DNA of 64,000 bases from Bacillota bacterium (lineage in GTDB: Bacteria > Bacillota > Clostridia > Christensenellales > UMGS416): contig JAEYPH010000115.1 of NCBI GenBank assembly GCA_023410875.1, positions 112,946-176,945 of the forward strand. The letters are read 5' to 3'. The notes under the pieces were generated by a model. That model was not told where the DNA came from. It ran no database searches and saw nothing but the letters and a program-made list of their open reading frames with translations. Shown here piece by piece: positions 46,950 to 56,462 of this stretch (position 1 is its first letter; each line of letters begins with the position of its first letter). The translations under genes and the position numbers were made by a program.

Positions 46950-47270
46950 CCTCGGTTATGTCCTCAACTAGGCTCACAGTTACTCTGACGGCACGACCAC
47001 CATCCCGCCGTGTGAGCGTACCCCTAAGGACAAAGCAACTGTGGAAGGCACCGTGGGGAATGTGTCCAGCCATACTGTCCGCCATCCATAATCAAAAGTT
47101 CATCACCCTGCGGGAACTGAACGCGGTTGTCAGGGAACGGCTATACGCCTTTAACCACAAGCCCTTTCAGAAAAAGGATGGTAGCCGGGCAACATGGTTT
47201 GCCGAGGAACGGGCCTCGCTTTTGCCTTTGATTCTAGGTCCTTATCCATTGTTTCGAATGTCGTCCAACG
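46950..47270 (+). pseudogene. IS21-family transposase (IstA) remnant
   Basis: Two frames carry successive pieces of an IstA C-terminal region: TPKDKATVEGTVGNVSS up to about 47090, then in another frame AIHNQKFITLRELNAVVRE followed by FNHKPFQKKDGSRATWF. The frameshift and the missing N-terminal integrase core show it is dead. No IstB or terminal inverted repeats were found. Its tail runs into the promoter region of the next gene. Confidence 0.75.
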
Positions 47271-47320
47271 CCCGCTACGCACATGATATAATCAATAATA
47301 TTATGTTCAGGAGATTTCCG

Positions 47321-48085
47321 GTGGCGGGTAGAATCCTCGTGCACATCCCCCATAGCTCAACGCATGTCCCAGATGACTTGCTTGGCAGTTTCTCCGCCGA
47401 TCCGCATACGATCCGTAGAAATATCATCACAATGACGGATTATGCGGTGGATCAGCTTTTCGATTCTCCTGTGCATCTATACCGGCTCATATTCCCGGTG
47501 AGTCGTTTGATTTGCGATGTCGAGAGATTTCGAAACGATGCCGATGAAATCATGGCCAGCCGCGGCATGGGAACTGTATACACCCATGGCGCGTATGGTG
47601 AAGTGCTGCGTCCCTATAGCGAAGATCTACGTTCCAGTATCCTGACCCGGTATTATGATCCTCATCATCAGAAATTATTGTCTATGGTGAGTGAAGCCAT
47701 TGAGGAAAACAAGCTTTGTGTAATCGTAGACGCCCATTCGTTCCCCTCAAGTCCCTTGCCTACTGAATTAGACCAAGGTACGGATCGGCCTGATTTCTGC
47801 ATCGGAACGGATGAATGCCATACGCCGCTTGGGCTATCGGCCTCGGTCCAAGACTACATACAATCATTGGGGTTCTCAGTCAACATAAATAAGCCGTATC
47901 AAGGAACGATGGTCCCGCTTCCTATGCTCGGTACTACGGCTCCAGTCCGGTCGATCATGATCGAGGTGAATAGGCGCCTCTATATGGACGAGGCCAATCA
48001 GCAATTGATTCCCCGCTTTGTCGAACTGAAGGATATGCTGGGAGCATTGCTGGATACAATCGACGAGTGGGCGAAGCAGAACTGA
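47321..48085 (+). CDS. N-formylglutamate amidohydrolase family protein
   Basis: Members hydrolyse N-formylglutamate or related N-acyl compounds. The 254-residue protein has HIPHSSTHVPDD near the start and IVDAHSFPSSPLP near residue 140, the metal-binding pattern of the FGase family (pfam05013 type). I start at GTG 47321 because GGAG lies seven bases upstream; an ATG at 47303 lacks a site. A TGaTATAAT extended -10 lies at 47284-47292. No histidine-utilisation genes are adjacent. The frame is open upstream into the IS21 remnant, which is coincidence. Confidence 0.85.
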   Translation: MAGRILVHIPHSSTHVPDDLLGSFSADPHTIRRNIITMTDYAVDQLFDSPVHLYRLIFPVSRLICDVERFRNDADEIMASRGMGTVYTHGAYGEVLRPYSEDLRSSILTRYYDPHHQKLLSMVSEAIEENKLCVIVDAHSFPSSPLPTELDQGTDRPDFCIGTDECHTPLGLSASVQDYIQSLGFSVNINKPYQGTMVPLPMLGTTAPVRSIMIEVNRRLYMDEANQQLIPRFVELKDMLGALLDTIDEWAKQN

Positions 48086-48113
48086 TCACCCCGGTGCAGG
48101 CTAGTGTTGGCAC

Positions 48114-48200
48114 TGTAATAACACAACGCTCAATCTATTGCCCCTAGGGTTCAGTGACATAATAAAACGAAGTGGGCCCCCCTACCCTCTGGTAGAGAGT
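48114..48200 (-). repeat. Dispersed 45-bp repeat family, locus 6
   Basis: Units at 48114 (TGTAATAACACAACGCTC) and about 48159 (ATAATAAAACGAAGTGGG), then the flank CCCCCCTACCCTCTGGTAGAG. Confidence 0.6.
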
Positions 48201-48204
48201 TTAG

Positions 48205-48240
48205 GTAAAAGAAAAGCACCCCGTTTTTTGGGATGCACCT
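48205..48240 (-). terminator. Terminator on the minus strand
   Basis: GCATCCC and GGGGTGC form a seven-pair stem with one wobble around seven bases, followed on the minus strand by TTTTCTTTT. It would end transcripts from the P-loop gene at 48508-49458. Confidence 0.7.
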
Positions 48241-48384
48241 CTTCGGTGGTTGCGAGTTAAACTTCTAGCGCAATCACACCCATATACCCATACTCTACTA
48301 TGCCAAATTATACACGACTATAATCTGATTGAAATCGGATAAAAATTACTAATTCAGTACTATATTGTGATCGTTTCGTCAGTT

Positions 48385-48455
48385 TGCTAATAATACGCGG
48401 CTTAATCCCTTGTCAGAAGGATTGGAGTTTAAATAACACATAGTTGGACTTCTCT
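48385..48455 (-). repeat. Dispersed 45-bp repeat family, locus 7
   Basis: Units at 48385 (TGCTAATAATACGCGGCTT) and about 48429 (TTAAATAACACATAGTTGG), 44 bases apart and more degenerate than the others. Confidence 0.55.
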
Positions 48456-48507
48456 TTCCTATTGAGGTAAACAACCGGATAGTCCACCAATTAAGATTGC
48501 TATATCA

Positions 48508-49458
48508 TTATCTTTCCGCTCCCCTGCTTCTCTTCAATGTCCGCCCTACTATGTCCCAGTCATAATTGCCCGTGACTGTGATTGTGGCATCGTCGCCTAA
48601 GAATTCATACGTAAAGACCATCGGGAAAGCCTGCAAATCAAAAACATCAGGCCCGATGCAACTCATACTGATGTGCGTAAACCAATCGGGACTCAGGAAA
48701 AGCTCGCCATTCTCGCAGATGATTGTAGCGTCCACATGCACGCCAGGCTCATTGTACTCGAACACGCCGCTGTAGCGCTCCGGATGGTCAACGGGAAGAA
48801 ACTCCCGGTAAAAATTTCGAATACCCAGAAAGCTGCAAATCTGCTCGTGATAGGCGTCCCAGTCCTCGCCCGTGGTGTCAACGGCCAGTTTCTTCCCCTG
48901 ATAGCCGGCGAAGATACTGCGCGCGAGCGTCTGGTAGTTCGTCTCGTCGGCAAAATCATAATTCTTTACCGAATCTGTGATGATGCTCTCCCAACGCTTG
49001 CCGCGAATAGCGAAGGCTTTGCGGAAGCTCGCTGGCACATCTGGGCGGTAGAGGTGAATGATGTGAGGGTTGGCCGGTGCGAGAAGCTCGAAAAGTCTGT
49101 CGTAGTAGGCGCGAATTTTATCTTCCGGGTAGCCGCCGGGGATAAAATAGCGCACGATGTTCTGAAACAGGCAGCCCTCCATGACATAAACGCCGCCCTT
49201 ATGCGTCATCTCGCCGATAAGCGCCTCCCAACGTGCGTAGGTGTCGGCGATATTTGCTGCCATACCCTCTGTCGTGTTCAGATCACCAACGGTGAATTCA
49301 CCACCGTCCGCCCAGCGGATGGGGTGGTCCTTCATCTCCTCGTGCAGCCACTCGTGAGGAATACCGTTGCATGTGTATTGATACGATACGTTCTGGGATG
49401 TCGTCGATTTACCACAGCCACTCATGCCGCATATGATGACTAATTTTGCTTCTTTCAT
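48508..49458 (-). CDS. P-loop ATP-binding protein (kinase-like)
   Basis: The 316-residue protein opens with a Walker A motif, VIICGMSGCGKSTTSQN (residues 7-23), in the manner of small-molecule or nucleoside kinases. A DRLFELLAPANPHIIHLYRPDV segment resembles kinase lid regions. The C-terminal 90 residues form a separate domain (NGELFLSPDWFTHISMSC ... FLGDDATITVTGNYDWD). I cannot name a substrate. It is a single gene flanked by repeat locus 7 and a CPBP protease gene. Confidence 0.75.
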   Translation of the reverse strand: MKEAKLVIICGMSGCGKSTTSQNVSYQYTCNGIPHEWLHEEMKDHPIRWADGGEFTVGDLNTTEGMAANIADTYARWEALIGEMTHKGGVYVMEGCLFQNIVRYFIPGGYPEDKIRAYYDRLFELLAPANPHIIHLYRPDVPASFRKAFAIRGKRWESIITDSVKNYDFADETNYQTLARSIFAGYQGKKLAVDTTGEDWDAYHEQICSFLGIRNFYREFLPVDHPERYSGVFEYNEPGVHVDATIICENGELFLSPDWFTHISMSCIGPDVFDLQAFPMVFTYEFLGDDATITVTGNYDWDIVGRTLKRSRGAER

Positions 49459-49715
49459 TATAACCTCAACATAGCGCCCAAATGGGTATATTTATTCCGT
49501 GTTCAAAACCCGTAGTTCCGAAAACTCGTCTATTGTGGCGCTGGGAAGATACCACCGGAATGGCAACCGTATCTTCAGCGCAAATGAAAACCACCGACAG
49601 CAGCGTTGCGAGCGCCGGTATCAGCGCGCATATCTTCCCCCCCAAGCTAAATCCTCTATCTGCTGGATGGCATCATGACCTGGTTAAATATCTTCCGTCA
49701 GTATCCGAAATTACA

Positions 49716-50369
49716 TTAATACAATATTGCGATAAGGTTAAACAGTGCGTGAAGGAGCATAGCCGGATATACGCTCTTTGTCTTTGCCCGAAGATACCCC
49801 ATACCTGCCCCTGCTATCGCGGCGAACGCCATCTGCAGCAGAACAAACGAAACTGGATGAACAAGCACATTGCTTACATGTGCAAGGCCGAAAGCGACTG
49901 AACTGAATATTACTGTGAGCGTAACTGCCACTTTATCGTGGAACAACTTACCAAACGCATTATAAACAAGGGCAAATATCACCCCTCGCCACATCATCTC
50001 TTCGCTAACTGGAACAAGTATCATTTCAACCGCCCAATTAGCGCCGCTGTATGGCGTCCTTGGTGTCAGAGCCAGACAAATCGCAGTAAATGCACAAACT
50101 GCTATGGAAACGACTAAAACCAGCTTCCATTTCCTTAAGCTTTTTCCTACCTGAAAACCATAAAAACGAGGATTAAATATTACAATTGTTAACCCTATTC
50201 CTATTAAAAACGTCGAAAAAACTAAGGCGCTTGAGAAGGCGTCTTTGATATTAAGAAACCCGTTTACCCATTGATAGTAATAATAGTTTCCAAATGCAAG
50301 TACTACCGAAGCGGTACAAGCTGCAATAAGAACCAGAAAGGACAGTGACCATTTAGCGATCTTGCTCAT
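49716..50369 (-). CDS. CPBP family intramembrane metalloprotease
   Basis: The 217-residue protein has about six membrane segments and the CPBP/Abi motifs: SEEMMWRGVIFAL (EExxxR) near residue 120, FGLAHVSN near 160 and LLHALFNLI near the end. Family members process prenylated proteins in eukaryotes and act in bacteriocin immunity or signal cleavage in bacteria. AGGAG precedes the ATG. No obvious substrate is next to it. Confidence 0.88.
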   Translation of the reverse strand: MSKIAKWSLSFLVLIAACTASVVLAFGNYYYYQWVNGFLNIKDAFSSALVFSTFLIGIGLTIVIFNPRFYGFQVGKSLRKWKLVLVVSIAVCAFTAICLALTPRTPYSGANWAVEMILVPVSEEMMWRGVIFALVYNAFGKLFHDKVAVTLTVIFSSVAFGLAHVSNVLVHPVSFVLLQMAFAAIAGAGMGYLRAKTKSVYPAMLLHALFNLIAILY

Positions 50370-50610
50370 GATTTCTCCTATTAATCAACGTAGTTTGACT
50401 GTCCCTAGCCCTCCACCATGAACCTAGACTCTTTCTAGATCTCCAATATAAATGCTTCCGGGCCAAGCAGTTAAACCAAGATGGGTGCCGTCTACAATGA
50501 CAAACGCTCTACCCCCATACTCACAGAACCTCCCTCAAATCTTCATAACTAGCCCTTTATGACTCCGCGCATCAAAGAATCCGCGCTTTATGAAAATGAG
50601 GTAAGAGTAC

Positions 50611-50640
50611 TAGAAAAGACCGTAACTACGGGCTTTTCTA
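50611..50640 (-). terminator. Terminator of the MacB/FtsX-like operon
   Basis: TAGAAAAG and CTTTTCTA enclose an inner CCGTA/TACGG stem; both strands end in T-rich arms. It lies 34 bases beyond the ATPase stop on the minus strand. No gene is seen in 50370-50610. Confidence 0.7.
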
Positions 50641-50673
50641 TCGTTGTACTTGATTACAGCATTTAGTCAAGGT

Positions 50674-51348
50674 TCACGCAACTACTTCGCCGTCTTTCAG
50701 CCTGATTATCCGATTCCCATATTTCGTCGACTCCTCAGAATGAGTAACCATTAAGATTGTTATACCCTTCTCTTTGTTGATCCTTTTTAATAGCTCCAAA
50801 ATCTCGGTTCCGGTCTTGCTGTCAAGGTTCCCTATCGGCTCGTCAGCGAAGAGTACTATAGGATCGTTGATCAGGGCCCGGGCAATCGCTGTTCTCTGCT
50901 GTTCCCCGCCGGAAAGCTCCTTGGGCGTGTGGTCCCTGCGGTGCAGAATCCCCACGGCCTCCATGAGCTCGTGGGCCTTCTTCTGCACATCAACCCTCTT
51001 TTTACCCTCGAGCAGCGCGGGCAACATTACGTTTTCCTCCAACGTCAGGTTGTCGATCAGGTTGTAGGCCTGGAAGACAAAACCGATGTCGTTGCGCCGC
51101 ATTTTGCTCTCCGCTTCGTCGTTCAGCGACTGAATCTCGACGCCGTTAACACGGATCGTGCCGCTACTGGCTCGGTCCAATCCGCCGACCAGGTATAATA
51201 GCGTGCTCTTGCCGGAACCGGAGGGTCCCATGATAGAGATAAACTCGCCCCGGCCCACTTCCAGGTTGATGTTCTTAAGCACCTCGACCGAGTCCTTCCC
51301 CAGCTGAAACGACTTACGGACGTCCTCTGCCACGATCATTTTATCCAT
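50674..51348 (-). CDS. MacB/LolD-like ABC transporter ATP-binding protein
   Basis: The 224-residue ATPase has Walker A MGPSGSGKSTLLYLVGG near residue 40, signature LSGGEQQRTAIARAL near 145, Walker B PIVLFADEPIGNLD and the H-loop TH. It belongs to the FtsE/LolD/MacB group that drives FtsX-type permeases, and the partner permease lies 14 bases upstream. Such pairs export peptides or act as mechanotransmitters, often in resistance to antimicrobial peptides, but no two-component system is adjacent. Confidence 0.94.
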   Translation of the reverse strand: MDKMIVAEDVRKSFQLGKDSVEVLKNINLEVGRGEFISIMGPSGSGKSTLLYLVGGLDRASSGTIRVNGVEIQSLNDEAESKMRRNDIGFVFQAYNLIDNLTLEENVMLPALLEGKKRVDVQKKAHELMEAVGILHRRDHTPKELSGGEQQRTAIARALINDPIVLFADEPIGNLDSKTGTEILELLKRINKEKGITILMVTHSEESTKYGNRIIRLKDGEVVA

Positions 51349-51362
51349 TGATACCTGCTCCT

Positions 51363-53840
51363 TTACTCATATTTGATGCTCTCGATGGTACTCAGTTGGC
51401 TGCTCTTCACGACCGGTATCGCGGAGATGGCCAGCATAGACAAGATGCCGGCTGTGGCCATCACGACCATTTCCTTCCACGCCAGCTGAACCGTTACCTT
51501 ACCCCACAGCACGCCGACCGCCGCCGGGATCGCAGAGGACAGGATGAACACACAAGCAAAACCATAGAGCACACCGAGCACGCCCATCGCCACGGCCTCT
51601 GCTACAAGCATACGGTTCATGCTCCTGCGGCTCATGCCGATGCTGCGGTACAGCGCGAAGCTGCGCTTGCGCTCGATGAAGGACGCCACCAGGTTATTCA
51701 CGATGCCGATAATGCCGATCAACAACGCCAGGTAACTGTAGCTCTTAATAGCCGCGAACATCGATTGCACCTTGTCGGCGTTGGCAGCCGTCTTTTCCTG
51801 CTTGGTTTGGATGGTGATCACATCCTTGGTGAACGCACGCTTGATGTTGCCCGAAACCTGTACCGGGTCTCCGGCAGCCTTCACGTTAATGTAGTCGTAG
51901 TCCGCCACGCCCATGTCCGCACGGTAGTTTTCCGCTGAGATGTAACCGACCTGCCCGATGCCCAGGTTCGTCTCGACAAACCCCGTTACCTTATAAGGTA
52001 TGTCCTTGCTTCCCAACTGCAACACAAGCGAGTCGCCGAGCTTCAGCCCCAGCTTGTCCTTCATTACGTTGGATGTGATGAGGTTCTTCCCCTCGTTCAG
52101 ACTCGCGATGGACTCGCGGTTCTCATCCAGCAGGCCCACGGGCATGGTGTCGAAGAACGCCACGTCTTCAATGCCGATTAGCATGTTCATATAGATGCCG
52201 TAGTTCCCGACCGGTGCGTGGGTCAGGTAGTAGCCTTCACAGGATTCCACGCCATCCACCTGTTTCAACTTATCGAGTGTCTGACGGTCAGAGTGACGTA
52301 GCGTGACCTCCACGTCGAACTGGTTGTCCCGCTCCAGGGCCGCCAGCAGGTCGCTGCCCATTGTATTGAACATTGACGCCATAAAGGCTACGATCGCGAG
52401 CGATGCACTGAACAGCTGGATGTTATTCATCAGGCTCCTGTTGTCGCGGATGTTGCGGATACCGAGCTTCTCGCTACGTCCCAGGAACGGCAGACCTTCT
52501 GCCAGCCTCGAAAAAAGCCGCGTCAGGAAAGGCACTACCGGCACAAGGCCGATCAAGCCGCCGGTAATTAGCGAGACCGCGATCATCATGCTCGTGAAGC
52601 TGCCGCCCAGGAACTTTGGCACCACGGCGCACAGCGCCAGCAGCACAAGGCCCACGATCCACAGCTTACCCTGCCTGCGCGCGCCGCGGGCAAAGTCGTT
52701 TAAAATGATACTCTTGATAGGTGTCTTGGTAAGCCGCAGTATCGGCAGGACGGCACTGGCCACCGTGAGGACCATCGACGTTAACACAGTGACGGCAACC
52801 TGAATGGCGCCGAACATCACAGTGGTGTCCGGCAGCACGTTCTCGTACTGCTTTTGGATGAACAGCAATACGAAAACGCCCAGCACACAGCCGATCAAAC
52901 CGCCCACGGCTCCAATGGCCGCGCTTTCTGTCAGCAAGATGCGGTTGATGCGCCTGCGGGTGCAGCCGATGCTCCTGAGCGTGCCAACGGTTGGGATGCG
53001 CTCCATTGTGATCAGGTTGAAGGCCGTGAAGATGATGAACACGCTCATGAAAATCACGACGATTGATGAGACATTGAAAGGAAGAACATAGTTTTGCGTT
53101 TCGGCGGCGATTAGTTCGTCGTTGATGCCGTACTGCACGTCGTATTGGTCAAGGTCCTGCCGCAGTGTCTGCATAACCTCGATCCGGTCCGTCCGGTCCT
53201 TTAATTTCATGAATACGAGGTTACAGGAACCGCCGAAGGATTCCGATAGCATTTGCCTTGGTGCCAGGATGTAGCCGCCGTCAGCCTTTTCGCGCAAGAA
53301 CAGGCCCTTGGGCTGGCTAACGCCGGCAATGGTAAAGTCGCGGGGCGTGCCGTTAAACTCCATTGTCATCGTGTCGCCGGCTTTCAATCCGTACAGGTCA
53401 GCAACTGTCTTGCCGATAATGATCTTGTCGCCCGTCCAATTGTCGAAAGATCCCTGCTCCAGCGCCACGGGGTTTTGCAGGTTGTAATCAGCAATGTCCA
53501 CACCCAATATCGTGAAATAATGCATCTGATCCACGCTGGGGGCGTAAAGAGCCTTTTGCTTGATGTACTCATGTCTGTATTCGAATTGCCCGTCATAGGC
53601 GTCAAGCTTTCCGGTGTCGATCCATTCTTCGGCCCCCACGGCCTTTTTTGTCTCGACATAGAAGTCGGCGCTGCCGGCCCAGCGCACAGAGGCGTCATGG
53701 AACCGCTGCGTCACCGTCAGGGAGAAACACTCGTTAGCAAAGATCAGCGCGGCCGATACAGCGATGGAAAACAACACGAGGAACGTCCTTGCTTTCTTAG
53801 CTGTCAGACTGCTGAGAAGGGTCTTTAGGATCAGGCTCAT
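51363..53840 (-). CDS. FtsX-like ABC permease
   Basis: The 825-residue protein has an N-terminal membrane segment (residues 17-35), a MacB-type extracytoplasmic domain, three membrane segments around 270-390, a second extracytoplasmic region (about 480-680) and a C-terminal FtsX domain with three or four segments (YLALLIGIIGIVNNLVASF, RSMNRMLVAEAVAMGVLGV). The duplicated layout of roughly ten segments is usual for long FtsX permeases of Bacillota. It is first in a two-gene operon. Substrate unknown. Confidence 0.92.
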   Translation of the reverse strand: MSLILKTLLSSLTAKKARTFLVLFSIAVSAALIFANECFSLTVTQRFHDASVRWAGSADFYVETKKAVGAEEWIDTGKLDAYDGQFEYRHEYIKQKALYAPSVDQMHYFTILGVDIADYNLQNPVALEQGSFDNWTGDKIIIGKTVADLYGLKAGDTMTMEFNGTPRDFTIAGVSQPKGLFLREKADGGYILAPRQMLSESFGGSCNLVFMKLKDRTDRIEVMQTLRQDLDQYDVQYGINDELIAAETQNYVLPFNVSSIVVIFMSVFIIFTAFNLITMERIPTVGTLRSIGCTRRRINRILLTESAAIGAVGGLIGCVLGVFVLLFIQKQYENVLPDTTVMFGAIQVAVTVLTSMVLTVASAVLPILRLTKTPIKSIILNDFARGARRQGKLWIVGLVLLALCAVVPKFLGGSFTSMMIAVSLITGGLIGLVPVVPFLTRLFSRLAEGLPFLGRSEKLGIRNIRDNRSLMNNIQLFSASLAIVAFMASMFNTMGSDLLAALERDNQFDVEVTLRHSDRQTLDKLKQVDGVESCEGYYLTHAPVGNYGIYMNMLIGIEDVAFFDTMPVGLLDENRESIASLNEGKNLITSNVMKDKLGLKLGDSLVLQLGSKDIPYKVTGFVETNLGIGQVGYISAENYRADMGVADYDYINVKAAGDPVQVSGNIKRAFTKDVITIQTKQEKTAANADKVQSMFAAIKSYSYLALLIGIIGIVNNLVASFIERKRSFALYRSIGMSRRSMNRMLVAEAVAMGVLGVLYGFACVFILSSAIPAAVGVLWGKVTVQLAWKEMVVMATAGILSMLAISAIPVVKSSQLSTIESIKYE

Positions 53841-53896
53841 GGTGGCTCCACCTTTAGCAAAAAATTAGATAGATGAAAAACAATTTAGATAATAAA

Positions 53897-53925
53897 ATTC
53901 TACAATATGTTTCAACATAAAACAA
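53897..53925 (-). promoter_or_regulatory. Promoter of the FtsX/ABC operon
   Basis: TTGTTT (53920-53925) and TAGAAT (53897-53902) are 17 bases apart on the minus strand. The spacer holds the inverted repeat TATGTTGAAACATA, a possible operator. Confidence 0.55.
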
Positions 53926-54024
53926 TCAGTGGGAATGTTTGAAAATTCTTGTATCTTTTTGTATTTTGAGATGGCAATCCAATGGTTGACTGAGTAGCAA
54001 CCGCTCTTGGAGTCCAGAGAATGT

Positions 54025-54096
54025 TGTTAATAACACGAAGCTCCTGCCCCCTCTCCATTCGGCCAGCTCTGCACATAACACGCAATTGAGGCCCGT
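54025..54096 (-). repeat. Dispersed 45-bp repeat family, locus 8
   Basis: TGTTAATAACACGAAGCTC (54025-54043) and CATAACACGCAATTGAGG (about 54072). On the minus strand the two units are in frame: QLRVMCRAGRMERGQ then ELRVIN. Beyond it, 54097-54597 shows no gene I can support. Confidence 0.75.
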
Positions 54097-54597
54097 ACCT
54101 TAATAAGATAGAGTCTTCAATTTATATGAAGGTTGGCTCGCTCTCCAGCGTGCTGTTATGCCTATACCACGCATTTGGCAATATAAATAAATATTGCTCC
54201 GAAATCCATTTTGAATTCTCAGAAATGTCTTTTTTACCACCAACACGTAAAGCACGACAAGGCAATTCTTCTATCCATTGTTCATGTATACCCGCAATTC
54301 ACGTAGGGACAGTAATAGCGCTCTGGTACGACAGTTTTCGCAAAACGGAAACATTCTCCGAATACACATTGGCAAATTCCGTCAAAAAAAGTCAAGCAAT
54401 ATATGTTGAAAACGTCTTGTTTTTTATATGTCAGCATGTTTATAATAAACTTATATATGATATTTAATAATTCTTTATGGCGATAAACATTGTCTTTCAA
54501 ATATAAAGCAGCTTTTTTACAACAGGTGAACCGACAACGAAAGATTAAAGATTCCCGAACCGGCCGGGGATAGAATACAAAGAAAGGGATGAGTCCT

Positions 54598-54978
54598 GTG
54601 AAGAGACGCACAGCCATGATCTGCGCCTTTCTCATGGTCTCCGTGGCACTCACAACGGCGGCCTTAGCGGCATCCTTTGGCGTCTATGTTCCCGGATATG
54701 GCGCCGGCTCAACGACCTCCGCGGTGAACAAAGACTTTTCAGGAAATGCGCACGCCAGAGTCAACAGCTATGAGGGTCAAATCCAGTCCGGATCCTTTCG
54801 GCTCTATGAATCCACTTCTGCGGTGTCAAGTCAGGTTAGTTGGGCTACCGGCCAGGAAAAGTCCATAGCCTATTATGCCGGATCTGGATTAGTCAACCAC
54901 AGTTATAAACTGAAGGTCTATTCCAACTCCCTGGAGCCGAACCAAAGCAGTTCCGCCTCAGGCACCTTTACACCGTGA
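54598..54978 (+). CDS. Small secreted protein
   Basis: The 126-residue protein has a signal peptide (KRRTAMICAFLMVSVALTTA, cleavage likely after ALA near residue 24) and a mature part of about 100 residues rich in Ser, Tyr, Gly and Thr, without Cys. A GTG at 54598 is preferred because AAAGGG lies nine bases upstream; the ATG at 54589 abuts that site. I recognise no family. Size, secretion and the ABC genes downstream recall bacteriocin loci such as lactococcin 972, but no motif of that family is visible. Confidence 0.7.
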   Translation: MKRRTAMICAFLMVSVALTTAALAASFGVYVPGYGAGSTTSAVNKDFSGNAHARVNSYEGQIQSGSFRLYESTSAVSSQVSWATGQEKSIAYYAGSGLVNHSYKLKVYSNSLEPNQSSSASGTFTP

Positions 54979-54996
54979 CCGACAAAATATGAGGCA

Positions 54997-55030
54997 GGGG
55001 AAGTAGCCGGTGCTTCCCCTTCATTTAATT
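54997..55030 (+). terminator. Hairpin after the secreted-protein gene
   Basis: GGGGAAG and CTTCCCC form a seven-pair stem with a nine-base loop, followed by TTCATTTAATT. It may reduce transcription into the lipoprotein gene, giving more secreted protein than the rest. Confidence 0.6.
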
Positions 55031-55197
55031 CTACCCATTCGGTGCCGCCGATGAGCACAAATGGGTTACAACTGGCAAGAGCTAGGGCTACGATATGGCC
55101 ACGGAATAGCGAAAGCGAGCCGGCACCGCTGGGTGTTACCCCCGCCCGATGGCGACCCAATAACGAATAGGTATTGAGGATCGAGAAGGTAGAGTAC

Positions 55198-56439
55198 ATG
55201 AGCAGTCATTTCAGAAAAGGATTATCCGTGTTTCTGGCAGTAGGCAGCTTGGTCTTTTTTTTGGTTTCCTGTCAACAGGCCCCCACCACCCAGCCGTGGG
55301 ACAGGGAAACGGGGGCACCGGTCGATACCGCCCCGGCAGGCGAAACACCGGAAAAGATTGCCCAAACGAAAGAGGCCCAGCAAACCCAGGCGCCCGCGGA
55401 ATCCACGCATCCTTCGGCTTCCCAATCCCCGGAACCCACCCCGACCCCCGTTCCTCTGAACTTTGTTCCGGTGGGCAAGGTGAAGGAAGGCGTTCCCGAC
55501 CATCTGAAGGAGGAGCTTCAACTCAGCGGATGCACCGTCCGCATAGACGCCGACGTCCTGGTGCGGCCCAGGGAACCCAAAAGCTGCCCTATTTATCGGG
55601 TGAAGCCATACCAGTATGATCCGGAGAAGATCGTCCAGCTCGTCTACGGGAAAGACGCCGACGACGCGCTGGCTTTTGACAAGGCCGCTCCCAAGCCTTC
55701 AGATCGGCCGGACTTACACGACTATGAAATAGACGGCTTATACGCCAATGTGGACAATTATCAGGGAATTATGGGTATGCTCCATCACCTCCCCCTTTAT
55801 TTGGCGGCGATCCTGGAGGACAGGAAGAGTCTGGATACGTCTGAGGATCCCCGCGTGATCCCCTCGGGGAAATGCGACGCCATTTCTTTTTCCAGCGAAG
55901 AGGCCATACAAAAGGCCGTATCCTACGTGGAGCCCTTTAAGCTCCCCGTTGACTTGACCCTTCCCCGGATCAAAGCCTATCAATGGCATGATTTCCAGTA
56001 TTATGAGGTCATTTTTGAGCAGCTCTACGGAGGGATTCCGGCCTACACCAACTCATTTGCAACCAGCCTTGATGTGAGTATCGAAACCGGATATGTTTAC
56101 GTGAGGATCTGCCAAGAGGGGATTATGAACGTAAAGGCATACTTAACCCAAAACTCGGAAGTGGAAGCGGAATACGATAAGGTTATCGACTACAATACGG
56201 CCTATAGACTGTTTAAGGAATATTTGTCGGACAAACTGACCTACTTCTCCGTGGCTGAGACTGGCCGTGCGGAAATTGGCATTGTGGAGATCGCCTTCGC
56301 CTATTACGCCGTGGCGCCGGAGGACTTCGATGGCAGCCAGTGGTTGATGGTGCCCTGCTGGGTCTTCCTGGACAGCACGAGGAACAATGTGACGTCGTTC
56401 GCGATCAACGCGCTGGATGGTACTTTGATGCCGAACTAA
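55198..56439 (+). CDS. Lipoprotein of the exporter locus
   Basis: The 413-residue protein has a signal segment and lipobox FLVSC (Cys near residue 25), a Pro/Thr/Glu/Ala-rich spacer (about residues 30-85) and a folded domain of unknown family containing CTVRIDADVLV and several Tyr-rich stretches. It should sit on the outer face of the membrane. ATG 55198 has AAGG eight bases upstream; a TTG eight codons earlier is possible. It is followed 23 bases later by the first membrane-protein gene, so the two are co-expressed. Confidence 0.75.
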   Translation: MSSHFRKGLSVFLAVGSLVFFLVSCQQAPTTQPWDRETGAPVDTAPAGETPEKIAQTKEAQQTQAPAESTHPSASQSPEPTPTPVPLNFVPVGKVKEGVPDHLKEELQLSGCTVRIDADVLVRPREPKSCPIYRVKPYQYDPEKIVQLVYGKDADDALAFDKAAPKPSDRPDLHDYEIDGLYANVDNYQGIMGMLHHLPLYLAAILEDRKSLDTSEDPRVIPSGKCDAISFSSEEAIQKAVSYVEPFKLPVDLTLPRIKAYQWHDFQYYEVIFEQLYGGIPAYTNSFATSLDVSIETGYVYVRICQEGIMNVKAYLTQNSEVEAEYDKVIDYNTAYRLFKEYLSDKLTYFSVAETGRAEIGIVEIAFAYYAVAPEDFDGSQWLMVPCWVFLDSTRNNVTSFAINALDGTLMPN

Positions 56440-56462
56440 GCAAACGAAGGGAGGGCTGCCGG

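Noticed and set aside
49482..49901. Plus-strand frame of 139 codons
   Set aside because: Its second half is antisense to the CPBP protease gene and it shows no motif or ribosome site.
54126..54467. Plus-strand frame of 113 codons and an overlapping minus-strand frame
   Set aside because: Neither has a ribosome site, membrane segment or recognisable motif; the region is left as non-coding.
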